DNA of 64,000 bases. It comes from Companilactobacillus huachuanensis. GTDB taxonomy: Bacteria; Bacillota; Bacilli; Lactobacillales; Lactobacillaceae. The notes under the pieces were generated by a model. It was given only the letters and a program-made list of their open reading frames with translations, searched no databases and was not told the origin of the DNA. How positions within the stretch are numbered: position 1 is the first letter of the stretch; each line of letters begins with the position of its first letter. Positions 7,150-15,831 of this stretch are shown piece by piece. The stretch is taken from assembly GCF_005404815.1 (NCBI RefSeq), contig NZ_BJDF01000014.1:1-64000 (forward strand), in the 5' to 3' direction. Both the position numbers and the translations under genes were made by a program.

Positions 7150-9861
7150 CTAATCACTTGAACTTGAAGATGAACTTGAATCAGAAGAAGATGATGATGA
7201 AGAAGACGAAGAACTAGAAGAACTAGAACCATTAGAATCGATTTTAACATCTGGTACATTGCCACCATAACTTCTGATTTCATTCATAATATCAACCAGC
7301 TTCTGCTTTTGATCAGCCTTATCAGAATCATCATTCTTATAAGCATCCTTTACCTTTTGTAACTGCGAATTATATTGTGGCATCAGCTTATCAACCATTG
7401 ATTGACGTTTTTGGGCCCGTTCCGTCTCGATTGTTTCCTTTTCAGCTTCATATTTTGCAACTTTCTTATTATCCTTAGCTGCTTGAAACATAGCCTGACT
7501 CATATTCAGATCCTTTTGCAATTCCAAAATCTGCTTATTGAAATCAATCTTGGCACTTTGACGCTTAACGTTAGCGTTGAGATATCGAATCTTCTGTAAT
7601 TCACTTAACTTACCGTTGTATTGAGATTCTTTAGTTATTTGCGACTCATTATACTTATCAATGGCTTTTTGAACTTTATCCTCACGACTAAATTCTTCCT
7701 TCTTAGTCAAATGATAGATAATTCGATAATCAAGGTTGTAGAGTCGGTTCGTATTCTTATTCTCTTGGTCAGTATTATACTTCGAAAAGTCAGTATCAAT
7801 AATATCTTGAATACTTGGCTTCTCATTACTTGCTTTAACCGAAATATTACTGCCACTGACTGTGATCGTACTTGGTTTCTTGAAATTAGTTTCCTTTTGC
7901 TTCGTATAATCGACCAAATATTGACCCTCAGCTTTGAACGCCTGCATCGTCAATGCATCTTCACTCTGAGTCAAAGTTGATGGCACATCATTACCCGTCC
8001 AGTTAGCAATCGTGAAATTAGGTGTCATGCCGACAAAGTAAGAATCCTTCGTATCATCAGTCGTACCAGTTTTACCAGCTGTGTACTTGTAATTATCTAA
8101 TGAAGCAGCTTTACCCAAACCATCAGTAATAACTGACTGCATGGTATTGAGCATCATATAACTGGCATTCTTCGTATAGACAGACTTTTGCATGTGCGTA
8201 TTTTGATAAATGTAACGATTATTGTCTTTATCGTAAATACTCGACAAATTACTTGGATGAATAAATTGTCCCCCACGTGAGAAAGAACTATATGCGGATG
8301 CCATTTCAGTTGTTGTTGTACCGTACTTGAATGAACCAATAGCCAAACGTGGATCATTTTTCTGATCAGGACTCAAACGAGCAAATTCCATCTTAACCAA
8401 ATCATCATAATAAGTATTCTTAGTATCAGAAGCAGCCAACTTATATGCAATAGTATTGATTGAATTTTCCAAAGCATGTCGCAAAGTATTACTGCCTGTA
8501 TAGCCGCTGTACCAGTTATGAATCACCGGACTGCCGACAGCTGAATCAATCACGGTACTTTGAGGGAAGTACCCTCGCTCAAATGCTGGTGCGTACGCCA
8601 CTAAAGGCTTAGCAGTTGAACCAGGTTGACGGTATCCACTTATCGCCCGATTAACTTGGTCTCCATTAGTCGTTCGTCCACCAACTATCGCTATAACGTC
8701 ACCAGTTTTATTGTCGACCACAGTACTTGATACTTGAGGAGTTAGTTTTCCATGAACATCCCTACCTGTATAAGCCTTATAGGTATTGTTGACCAATTCT
8801 TCAATCTTATTTTGAACCGTCTCATCAATAGTAGTTCTTATGGTATAACCACCATCCATTAATTGACCATGAGCGCGTTCGTAAGCTTGTTGGTAACTAG
8901 TATTATAGGCGTTACGGTCGGCATCATCTTTAAAGTCATAACGCATTGTAAAGCCGGCTGATTTCATCAATTCTTCAGTCGCATTAAAGACCGCATAGCT
9001 TAAGGCGTAATTATTGGAAACATCATTGTCATAACGCTTCTCATTTATCTTCAATCCTAGTGGACGTTTACGAGCCGTTTGATAAGTTTTTTTAGAAATC
9101 AATCCACGTTGGTAAAAGATATACAAAATCATATTACGACGTTTTACAGTTCGTTGTGGAGCCGCAACTGGGTCATAATAAACCGGATTATTAGGGATGC
9201 CGACTAGCACCGCTAGTTTATCAATTGATAAATCTTTTTGATTCTGTGAAAAGTAATAATCTGAAGCCGCACTGAACCCATATGAACCATGTCCCATGTA
9301 GACATCATTGATATAAAATTCAAGAATTTGCTTCTTAGTAAATTTTTTCTCTAATTGTTGTGCAATAACCATTTCTTTCAACTTACGTGTCAGATTCTGC
9401 GATTGATCTTGCAAGATAACATTCTTAACTAGCTGTTGTGTCAAGGTTGATCCACCTTCAGTTCGATGGTGTAAAACGGTTGAAACACTTGATCGAAGAA
9501 TACCATACAAATCGACACCGTGATGAATATAAAAGCGTTGATCCTCGACAGCTACCAATCCCTTACTAATATTGGGGTTAATTGCATTAATATCAGTATA
9601 ATTTGAACTTGACTGTGATAGTTTCTTAATTTCTTTGCCGTTACGGTCATATATAACGGTTGAATTCTTAGGATGAAAATCTGACTTTTTCAATCCTTGA
9701 CTGTATGAATAACCGTCTGCAATCGTGTTTCTAATATCATAGCCATATTTCCACCAAAAAGCTCCGACACTCAAAACAATTAATAGAACAATTGTTAATA
9801 GTATCCATGGCCACTTCTTTCTTTTCCTGATTAATCTGTGTTCCATTTTTTTCTTACGCAT
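7150..9861 (-). CDS. Class A penicillin-binding protein (PBP1a-type)
   Basis: This bifunctional enzyme polymerises lipid II into glycan strands and cross-links the stem peptides outside the membrane. It has a short basic cytoplasmic tail, a membrane anchor (about 19-37), a GT51 transglycosylase with the catalytic Glu in AVEDQRF (E106) and GGSTLTQQ (136-143), and a transpeptidase with active-site STAK (S415-K418), SIN (467-469) and KTGT (597-600). After the transpeptidase comes a charged coiled-coil region (about 720-860) and a tail of nearly pure Ser and Asp (about 880-903), unusual in family members. At 903 aa it is long. It lies 9 nt downstream of the 431-residue anchored protein, so the two are probably co-transcribed. 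Confidence 0.93.
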   Translation of the reverse strand: MRKKKMEHRLIRKRKKWPWILLTIVLLIVLSVGAFWWKYGYDIRNTIADGYSYSQGLKKSDFHPKNSTVIYDRNGKEIKKLSQSSSNYTDINAINPNISKGLVAVEDQRFYIHHGVDLYGILRSSVSTVLHHRTEGGSTLTQQLVKNVILQDQSQNLTRKLKEMVIAQQLEKKFTKKQILEFYINDVYMGHGSYGFSAASDYYFSQNQKDLSIDKLAVLVGIPNNPVYYDPVAAPQRTVKRRNMILYIFYQRGLISKKTYQTARKRPLGLKINEKRYDNDVSNNYALSYAVFNATEELMKSAGFTMRYDFKDDADRNAYNTSYQQAYERAHGQLMDGGYTIRTTIDETVQNKIEELVNNTYKAYTGRDVHGKLTPQVSSTVVDNKTGDVIAIVGGRTTNGDQVNRAISGYRQPGSTAKPLVAYAPAFERGYFPQSTVIDSAVGSPVIHNWYSGYTGSNTLRHALENSINTIAYKLAASDTKNTYYDDLVKMEFARLSPDQKNDPRLAIGSFKYGTTTTEMASAYSSFSRGGQFIHPSNLSSIYDKDNNRYIYQNTHMQKSVYTKNASYMMLNTMQSVITDGLGKAASLDNYKYTAGKTGTTDDTKDSYFVGMTPNFTIANWTGNDVPSTLTQSEDALTMQAFKAEGQYLVDYTKQKETNFKKPSTITVSGSNISVKASNEKPSIQDIIDTDFSKYNTDQENKNTNRLYNLDYRIIYHLTKKEEFSREDKVQKAIDKYNESQITKESQYNGKLSELQKIRYLNANVKRQSAKIDFNKQILELQKDLNMSQAMFQAAKDNKKVAKYEAEKETIETERAQKRQSMVDKLMPQYNSQLQKVKDAYKNDDSDKADQKQKLVDIMNEIRSYGGNVPDVKIDSNGSSSSSSSSSSSSSSSDSSSSSSSSD

Positions 9862-9870
9862 AATTAGCCC

Positions 9871-11166
9871 CTAATTAACATAGAATGTTATTCCAGAAGA
9901 GATTTGTGACATCAAATTAGACAAGTCTGATGAACTAATTTGCATACCATTATTGTAGCCTGTACCACCCGCATAAATGAAGCCGAGTGTTGATCCATTG
10001 CCAAAGTAAATTGAACTGTTCAAAGCCGAATTATTCTTAAACCAAAATACTGGTGTAGCCGAATTGAAATCAGCTGTTGTATTATCTGGATCAGTAATAT
10101 CCATTGAAGTAAAGTCGCTGTCACTCGCATTTGAAATATATTGTCCAAAGGCACTGTTGCTGCTATCTGTAACGATGGCATCTGAACTACCAGCACTGAC
10201 GAGCTTTTTAATCGTGTATTTGCCCGAGCTAACTTGAGAGCTGATGACATTAATGTAACCATCTTGCGCCACATATTTACCGCTGACTTTAGTCATCAAT
10301 GCTAAAGTATTCTTACTTGAATTGTAGTAAAGCACATTTTTTCCAGTAATTCCTGCCTGTGTTAAGGCATCTGAAGCACCAGTGGTTGAATTGAGACTTG
10401 AAACAATATCAACAGTTGCTGGAGTATACTTCTCAGTTAAAGGCGAATCTCTTAATGCTTCTAATTCCTGCTTAACCGCTGCTACTCGGGAACTCTCCCC
10501 CTGATGATTGGCAAAATAGTCGTCCATTTTCGTAACTGCGTCATTCCAGCGTTTTTTAACAGTCTTATTTTTGATCAGTTTATAATACGTATTGACCATC
10601 GAAATTTTCTTAAAACTCAAACTTGAGTTATCCGAAGTATAAGCATCCCAAGTCTTACTCAAATATTTGTCAGCATCTTGAGTCTGTTCATACCAAATCT
10701 GAATCGTATCTAATTTATTACGTTGCTTCTGATAAATATCTTGATTCTTCTCTTTCAGCAGCATTTTATCCAAATTATTTATAGTATCACTCGTCACATC
10801 ATCACGATAATCACTCTTGCCGTCATATAGTGCATTGACATCCTTGGTTCGATCCTTACGCGCCTGGATATAGTTTTCTAATTCCTGATACTTTTGAATA
10901 TTACTTTTTGTAATAACATAGCCATCACTGACATTGATTACCTTACCGATAAAATCCAATGACCGATAATTTAAATCAGTCTTTAAAACCTCTAATTCTT
11001 TGTCCTGATACTGACTAGATATTTTTGAAGTCACTACGGCATTGACAACACCACGTGAAAGCATGATAAAAAAAATGATAGCTGTCACTACTCCGACAAC
11101 GCCAGCACTTAACATCAAATAATGTTCTGATTTCGTCCTACTCTTTAAATCTTTCTTATCTTTCAT
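9871..11166 (-). CDS. Membrane-anchored extracellular protein, possibly MapZ-like
   Basis: I chose the ATG at 11166, 4 codons inside an upstream TTG, because GGGGA is well spaced before it (431 aa). A short basic N-terminus precedes one membrane helix (about 20-40). Then comes a helical, Lys/Gln-rich extracellular region to about residue 240, a Ser/Thr-rich link, and a C-terminal domain rich in Ser, Gly and Asn. This layout (anchor, helical domain, Ser-rich linker, C-terminal domain) resembles the outside part of the division-site protein MapZ, but the long cytoplasmic part of streptococcal MapZ is missing, so this is only a hypothesis. Co-transcription with the class A PBP supports a role in cell-wall growth. 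Confidence 0.6.
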   Translation of the reverse strand: MKDKKDLKSRTKSEHYLMLSAGVVGVVTAIIFFIMLSRGVVNAVVTSKISSQYQDKELEVLKTDLNYRSLDFIGKVINVSDGYVITKSNIQKYQELENYIQARKDRTKDVNALYDGKSDYRDDVTSDTINNLDKMLLKEKNQDIYQKQRNKLDTIQIWYEQTQDADKYLSKTWDAYTSDNSSLSFKKISMVNTYYKLIKNKTVKKRWNDAVTKMDDYFANHQGESSRVAAVKQELEALRDSPLTEKYTPATVDIVSSLNSTTGASDALTQAGITGKNVLYYNSSKNTLALMTKVSGKYVAQDGYINVISSQVSSGKYTIKKLVSAGSSDAIVTDSSNSAFGQYISNASDSDFTSMDITDPDNTTADFNSATPVFWFKNNSALNSSIYFGNGSTLGFIYAGGTGYNNGMQISSSDLSNLMSQISSGITFYVN

Positions 11167-11238
11167 TATTTTCCCCAAATATCTAGTTCATCTTGTTATT
11201 ATTATAGTAAATTATCCTGCAAATAAAGGGTGGAAATT

Positions 11239-12165
11239 TTGAAAAAATTAAACAAAAAATATATTAAATGGATCATTATCTTACTATTGCTAGTAATAAT
11301 TGTATCCTCATATGCCCTTAATTTAGGAAAAATCAAAGATAAAACGGTCGATGGCATTGCTTCAATCACCATTCCGTTCTCTCTGATTGTTAATCCTAAG
11401 AACATTGACGAAGATATTGCCCCCAAAGCAGTTGATATCAATGATGGCGACATGACCAAGGAAAAACAGCAAGCTATCAACTTAGTCAGCACTATTAATG
11501 ATGACTATGATAATACTAAAGAACTTTCATTTTTATCAAATGACCAAGAAAATAATTTACTAAAAAAGGTTCACGCCAAACCACATCGTTATATTGCCAA
11601 AATGACCTTACTCAATTTCGGTAAAGATGCCACTGGAAAATACATTACTATCAGCTGCAATCGCTACGATGATACCAAAACTATTGTCAGTTACCGTTAT
11701 CGTCTCTATTACAAGGGCGACACTATCAAATCAGCTAAGTATCTTAATACTAAGTCTAACAAGTATCCACCCCAGTTTGTTATAAAAGACATCGTTCTGG
11801 GTAAATCTGGTAACAATCAAGCTAAAGCATTCATGCAACTTCTAAAGACAGCCATTATTAATTCCAATTTGACGGCCACTAATGCTAATGAGCCGGGCAA
11901 TTTCAACCAGATTTCAATCAATCTCGGATTGAACCCTGATAATAGTAACAATGGTTTGTATGTCCTAGCCAAAAATTCTAACGCTCGTGTCAGCAATTCT
12001 AGTATCGTCGGTTATCAAATAGCAGATGTACCTCGATATACTCGGGTTTATATTAAACAATTGAGCAAAGATAATAGTTATTACTATACATTAACATTCA
12101 GTCGTAATAGCGGACGTTTTATTAATTTCCAGAAGGGGATTATTTCTACTGATACTAATAATTAG
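11239..12165 (+). CDS. Uncharacterised membrane-anchored protein, divergent from the PBP operon
   Basis: No family was recognised. The likely start is TTG at 11239, preceded by AAAGGGTGG with good spacing; a GTG at 11230 is the alternative. One N-terminal membrane helix (about 10-30) is followed by about 275 polar residues predicted to lie outside the cell, with many Asn, Asp, Lys and Tyr. There is no lipobox or sortase motif. It is transcribed away from the 431-residue anchored protein with only about 70 bp between the starts, so shared promoter control and an envelope function are plausible. A MITE follows within 10 bp of the stop codon. Confidence 0.6.
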   Translation: MKKLNKKYIKWIIILLLLVIIVSSYALNLGKIKDKTVDGIASITIPFSLIVNPKNIDEDIAPKAVDINDGDMTKEKQQAINLVSTINDDYDNTKELSFLSNDQENNLLKKVHAKPHRYIAKMTLLNFGKDATGKYITISCNRYDDTKTIVSYRYRLYYKGDTIKSAKYLNTKSNKYPPQFVIKDIVLGKSGNNQAKAFMQLLKTAIINSNLTATNANEPGNFNQISINLGLNPDNSNNGLYVLAKNSNARVSNSSIVGYQIADVPRYTRVYIKQLSKDNSYYYTLTFSRNSGRFINFQKGIISTDTNN

Positions 12166-12171
12166 TTTTCT

Positions 12172-12355
12172 CCCGTCTCCAGAGCTGCGAGTATTAACCT
12201 GCTATGCGGACCGGTCCGAGCCTGAGGTACGGTCTCGAACCTCGGTTTGAAGCCTTTCCATAGACCGGAAAGTCTCCAAACTCGCCCGGTGGCATAATGG
12301 CTTTAGCCATTACGCCACATCCACAGCTGGTTAATACTCGCAGCTCTTCCGACTC
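12172..12355 (+). repeat. Cloverleaf MITE copy 7 (subfamily B)
   Basis: The core begins within 10 bp of the preceding stop codon. The outer stem GAGCTGCGAGTATTAACC pairs with GGTTAATACTCGCAGCTC. Inner hairpins include CTTTCC/GGAAAG and ATGGC/GCCAT. It faces copy 8 in opposite orientation about 95 bp away. Confidence 0.85.
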
Positions 12356-12450
12356 TTTGTTATTTTATGGATTGATTGACATTAACTAACTCGCAACGTT
12401 CAATTTGGGTCTTTCGTACGAAGAGATTCAAACCAAATAAAAAGCAAAAA

Positions 12451-12650
12451 CTAGTTGGAAAAGCTGAGAGTATTCATTTGCAGCGAAAGTGGCGTTATTG
12501 CTTCAGCAATTACACCACCGGGCGTGTTGAAAACTCGCGGGTTTTGCGAGGCTTCAACCGAGGTTCGAGACCGCCTTCTGGCTCGAGCCGTTCCGCGCAG
12601 CAATTGAATACTCTCAGCTCTGGAAACGGCATACTTACCTAAACCTTCAG
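12451..12650 (-). repeat. Cloverleaf MITE copy 8 (subfamily A)
   Basis: This is a reverse-orientation core with outer stem GCTGAGAGTATTCA and its complement, and first hairpin GGTTCGAG/CTCGAGCC, fully paired. An end-like AACCTTCAG is at about 12642-12650; the other end has decayed and no target duplication was seen. Confidence 0.85.
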
Positions 12651-12665
12651 TTATTAAACAAAAAA

Positions 12666-12702
12666 ACAATTCCTCTTCTGATTTTTCAGAAAATGAATTG
12701 TC
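12666..12702 (-). terminator. Terminator of the Rrf2 gene
   Basis: On the minus strand, ACAATTC...GAATTGT pairs and is followed by seven T residues, just after the stop codon at 12705. Confidence 0.75.
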
Positions 12703-12704
12703 TT

Positions 12705-13136
12705 TTATTTTTTCTTTTGATTATTAACTAATATACTATCGATAATTTCTTGTAAGGATACTTGTGCCATACTATCTTCAGCATTCTTTTGAATTTGATC
12801 ATAGATGTCCGTTAAAGTTTCTTGAATGTTTCCACCCACGATACAGGCTGGATTAGTCTTTTCGTCAATATGTAGTAGATTTTGGTTGTCCTCCATCACT
12901 CTGTAAACGTCTAGAAGGGTAATCTCAGACGCTGGACGTCCTAATTTTGGAGCTACTACACCTGGTCGACTTATTAGCAACCCAGCTTTACTTAACCGTG
13001 ACATCATCCGACGAACTAAACTAGGATTTGATTCAATACTACTAGCAATCGCAGCGCTGGATAAATCTCCATCTTTACAAATATCGACATAAGCCAGAAT
13101 ATGGACTCCATCGCTCAATTTATTGGAAAATTTCAT
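12705..13136 (-). CDS. Rrf2-family transcriptional regulator
   Basis: This 143-residue protein has an N-terminal winged helix (FSNKLSDGVHIL at the start, then a recognition region near SIESNPSLVRRMMSRL, 33-48) typical of Rrf2 proteins. Rrf2 members such as IscR use three Cys to hold a cluster; here only C98 lies in that region (the other Cys is C20), so an Fe-S cluster of that type is unlikely and the protein more resembles YwnA-like members. It is the second gene after the NmrA-type oxidoreductase (62-bp gap), which it probably regulates. Confidence 0.85.
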   Translation of the reverse strand: MKFSNKLSDGVHILAYVDICKDGDLSSAAIASSIESNPSLVRRMMSRLSKAGLLISRPGVVAPKLGRPASEITLLDVYRVMEDNQNLLHIDEKTNPACIVGGNIQETLTDIYDQIQKNAEDSMAQVSLQEIIDSILVNNQKKK

Positions 13137-13198
13137 ATTTTTCGCCTCCTAGTAAATACCTTTTAATATCATAGCATTTGGTACATATATGACAATCA

Positions 13199-14044
13199 TT
13201 ATTCACTAATAACTGTCTGTAATGCCTGTTTCAGTGGTTCCAACTCTCGTCCTAGTACATCTGGTAAATCAGCAGTTTTCTCTTCCAAGGCACCTTCAGA
13301 AATTAAATCTTGAATCGAGATAATAATTCCAATTGTTCCTGCATCTACTCCTGCTGTTTGAAGTTGTTTTTGATATTCTTCATCACTAATGGAGACAGTT
13401 TTGACATCACCTAAGGCATTTGCTAAGTCTTGGTATGTCCGACCTTTTCCAGCAAATTCATAGACTGATTTAGTCTTGGTAGTAGCTAAAACTTTGGCCG
13501 CAGCTTCAGAATATTCACTTTCCAAAGCCCACCCTACTTGACTATCACCAGTTGAATAAACCAACGGTTGACCATTAGCGGCAGCTTTTAAACTGGCTGC
13601 TTCATTTTCTAAATACCAGTTATTACGTAAAAATGAATAATTCATACCTGATTCCTTAATAAATTTTTCAGTGGCAATATGATCAGCAGCTAAAGGAACT
13701 GTTGCCTTATCGGCATGAGGAAAACTTGTATAAGCTATGTATTTTACACCAGCATTTTTGGCAGCCGTGATCACATTCTCGTGTTGAGTCAATCGTGCCA
13801 CTGGTCCACCTGGTTGAGATGAAATTAATAGTAGTCGGTCAACGCCTTTAAGCGATGCCTCTAATTGCTTTTCATCAGTATAATCTCCCGGACGTACTTC
13901 AACACCTGCTGGTGCGGTTTTTGCCGCTTTTTCAGTATTACGAGCCAAAGCAATGATGTCTGTTGGTGATACTAACTTTGCCAATTCTTGTATCGCATTT
14001 TTTCCAAAGTGTCCGGTAACGCCAGTTATTGCATATTTTGTCAT
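13199..14044 (-). CDS. NmrA-like NAD(P)-binding oxidoreductase (QorB type)
   Basis: The N-terminus ITGVTGHFGKNAIQEL carries the GxxGxxG dinucleotide-binding motif of atypical short-chain dehydrogenases. The region around residues 70-110 (LLLISSQPGG, YIAYTSFPHAD) matches NmrA/QorB-like proteins that reduce quinones or sense NAD(P) redox state. There is no Tyr-x-x-x-Lys catalytic pair in the usual place. Length (281 aa) is typical. It heads an operon with an Rrf2 regulator, an arrangement common for quinone or electrophile stress genes; the substrate is not evident. Confidence 0.82.
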   Translation of the reverse strand: MTKYAITGVTGHFGKNAIQELAKLVSPTDIIALARNTEKAAKTAPAGVEVRPGDYTDEKQLEASLKGVDRLLLISSQPGGPVARLTQHENVITAAKNAGVKYIAYTSFPHADKATVPLAADHIATEKFIKESGMNYSFLRNNWYLENEAASLKAAANGQPLVYSTGDSQVGWALESEYSEAAAKVLATTKTKSVYEFAGKGRTYQDLANALGDVKTVSISDEEYQKQLQTAGVDAGTIGIIISIQDLISEGALEEKTADLPDVLGRELEPLKQALQTVISE

Positions 14045-14094
14045 AAATTTATCCTACTTTCTATTAGATGTTACTTTATTGTTAACTTGTTATG

Positions 14095-14126
14095 ATTATA
14101 ATAACATCTTGCTTTTAGAATGCAAG
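14095..14126 (-). promoter_or_regulatory. Promoter with overlapping dyad upstream of the oxidoreductase-rrf2 operon
   Basis: On the minus strand there is a -10 TATAAT (14095-14100) and a possible -35 TTGCAT (14120-14125) with a long 19-bp spacer. A dyad CTTGC-N9-GCAAG (14108-14126) covers the spacer and the -35. It is a plausible Rrf2 operator, inferred only from its position and symmetry. Confidence 0.5.
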
Positions 14127-14147
14127 AATTATGTTTGGAAAATAAAA

Positions 14148-14184
14148 AATCGGTCCTAAGAATTTTTCCTCTCAGGACCGATTT
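14148..14184. terminator. Perfect-stem hairpin terminator
   Basis: AAATCGGTCCT pairs with AGGACCGATTT around a 15-nt loop. It lies between the purA 3' repeats and the oxidoreductase promoter and probably ends transcription from purA. Confidence 0.75.
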
Positions 14185-14261
14185 AGTTTGTTGTTGAATT
14201 TAGTTTAGTTATTTTAGTTTTTGATTTGAAAACTTGGTTGGTTCGGTTGATTCATATATGC

Positions 14262-14522
14262 GGTGGCTCTAAAACGAGCTACACAGGCCAATTTCTTCCG
14301 CTTTGCATACCTTCCCAAATCATCCGCACAGTACGCGGATAATTCGTGAAGCTACGCAAATGCTCGGAAATTCCCGGGCCTGCTTCTCTCTCTAATTAAA
14401 ACGAGCTACACAAGGGCAACTCCTTCCGCTTTGCATACCTTCCCAAATCATCCGCACAGTACGCGGATAATTCGTGAAGCTACGCAAATGCTCAGGAGCT
14501 GACCGCCCTTGTTCCGCTCTCT
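14262..14522 (-). repeat. Structured 3'-UTR repeat after purA, tandemly duplicated
   Basis: Two copies of a 127-bp unit (about 14271-14397 and 14398-14522) adjoin the purA stop codon. Read with purA, each runs GGCGGTCAGCTCC ... GCGGAAGGAGTTGCCC ... GAGCTCGTTTT or a close variant. Outer arms AAGGGC/GCCCTT and AGCTCC/GGAGTT pair, and the interior holds ATCCGC/GCGGAT. A related copy follows mnmG at 37094-37230 with a different but still paired interior. Confidence 0.8.
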
Positions 14523-15809
14523 CTAATTAGTCCACACGTCATTTACTTCAATCGTCTGTTCTCTATCAGGACCAACTGAAACTGTAGCGTATTCAACGCC
14601 TAATTGGTCTTTCACAAAGTCCAAATAATCTCTAGCTGCTTGTGGTAAATCATCTAAGCTCTTAGCTTGTGTCATATCTTCTTCCCATCCTGGGAATGTC
14701 TTATACACTGGCTTACATTTTGCTAAAACGTTCAAGTTTGCTGGATATTCATCAATGATTTTTCCATTCAAATCATATCCTGTGCAGACGTTGATTTCTT
14801 TTAATCCTGTTAACACGTCTAAACAGTTAAGTGATAGATGTGTTACTCCAGAAACGTTACATGAATGTTTTAGAACAACTAGATCCAACCAGCCGACACG
14901 ACGAGGACGATGTGTTACTGTACCGTATTCATGACCGGCTTCACGCAAGAAGTCCCCTGTATCATTTAATTGTTCGGTTGGGAATGGACCTGCACCAACT
15001 CGTGATGTATAAGCTTTCACAACTCCAATTACTTTATCGATCAATGGCGCACCGACTCCGGCTCCGGTTGTCACACCACCAGCAGGATTTGATGAAGTTA
15101 CATAAGGATAGGTACCATGGTCAATATCGAGCATGATTCCTTGTGCACCTTCAAATAAAACATTTTTCCCGTTCTTTAATTCTCTGTTCAAATAGGCAGA
15201 TGTATCGATAACACGATCCTTTAAATCTTGACCAATCTGATAATACTTTTCAAACATATCATCAAAATTCATTGGTTCGGCACCGTAAATCTTAGTAAAT
15301 AGTTCATTCTTTTGCTTAAGGTTTTCTGTCAAAAGTTCCTTGAACAACTCTTTATCAAGAATATCAGCCATTCTAATACCCACACGTGATGCTTTGTCAG
15401 TATAAGCTGGTCCAATACCTCTATTAGTTGTTCCGACCTTAGAATCACCTTTAGCAGCTTCTTGAAGCTTGTCTAGTTCGATATGGTAAGGCAAAATCAA
15501 CTGTGCACGGTTAGAAATTTTTAGGTTAGTTGTATCAACGCCTTGTTCGTGCAGACGACCAAGCTCTTCTTGAAGTGATTCAAGATTTAAAACAACTCCA
15601 TTTCCAATAACACTAGTCTTATCTGAATACAAAATACCTGATGGAACAGATCTCAATTTGTAAACGTGATTATCGATATTGAGGGTATGTCCAGCATTAT
15701 CTCCACCTTGGTAACGTGCAATAATGTTAGCTTCACCACTGAAATAATCGGTAATCTTTCCTTTACCTTCATCGCCCCATTGAGTACCTACTACAACAAC
15801 TGTTGTCAT
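14523..15809 (-). CDS. purA: Adenylosuccinate synthetase
   Basis: It joins IMP and aspartate using GTP to give adenylosuccinate, the first committed step to AMP. The N-terminal [15 protein letters not shown] (about 4-18) carries the catalytic Asp and the GTP-binding loop. [20 protein letters not shown] and [12 protein letters not shown] are further family signatures. At 428 aa it is full length. It lies 22 nt after dnaB and is probably read with gdpP, rplI and dnaB. A duplicated structured repeat adjoins its stop codon. Confidence 0.97.
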   Translation of the reverse strand: MTTVVVVGTQWGDEGKGKITDYFSGEANIIARYQGGDNAGHTLNIDNHVYKLRSVPSGILYSDKTSVIGNGVVLNLESLQEELGRLHEQGVDTTNLKISNRAQLILPYHIELDKLQEAAKGDSKVGTTNRGIGPAYTDKASRVGIRMADILDKELFKELLTENLKQKNELFTKIYGAEPMNFDDMFEKYYQIGQDLKDRVIDTSAYLNRELKNGKNVLFEGAQGIMLDIDHGTYPYVTSSNPAGGVTTGAGVGAPLIDKVIGVVKAYTSRVGAGPFPTEQLNDTGDFLREAGHEYGTVTHRPRRVGWLDLVVLKHSCNVSGVTHLSLNCLDVLTGLKEINVCTGYDLNGKIIDEYPANLNVLAKCKPVYKTFPGWEEDMTQAKSLDDLPQAARDYLDFVKDQLGVEYATVSVGPDREQTIEVNDVWTN

Positions 15810-15831
15810 ATTTCTTCTACACCTACACTAT

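Noticed and set aside
14262-14522. CRISPR-like direct repeats
   Set aside because: There are only two 127-bp units, with no short repeat/spacer alternation and no cas genes. They are a tandem copy of a structured 3' element.
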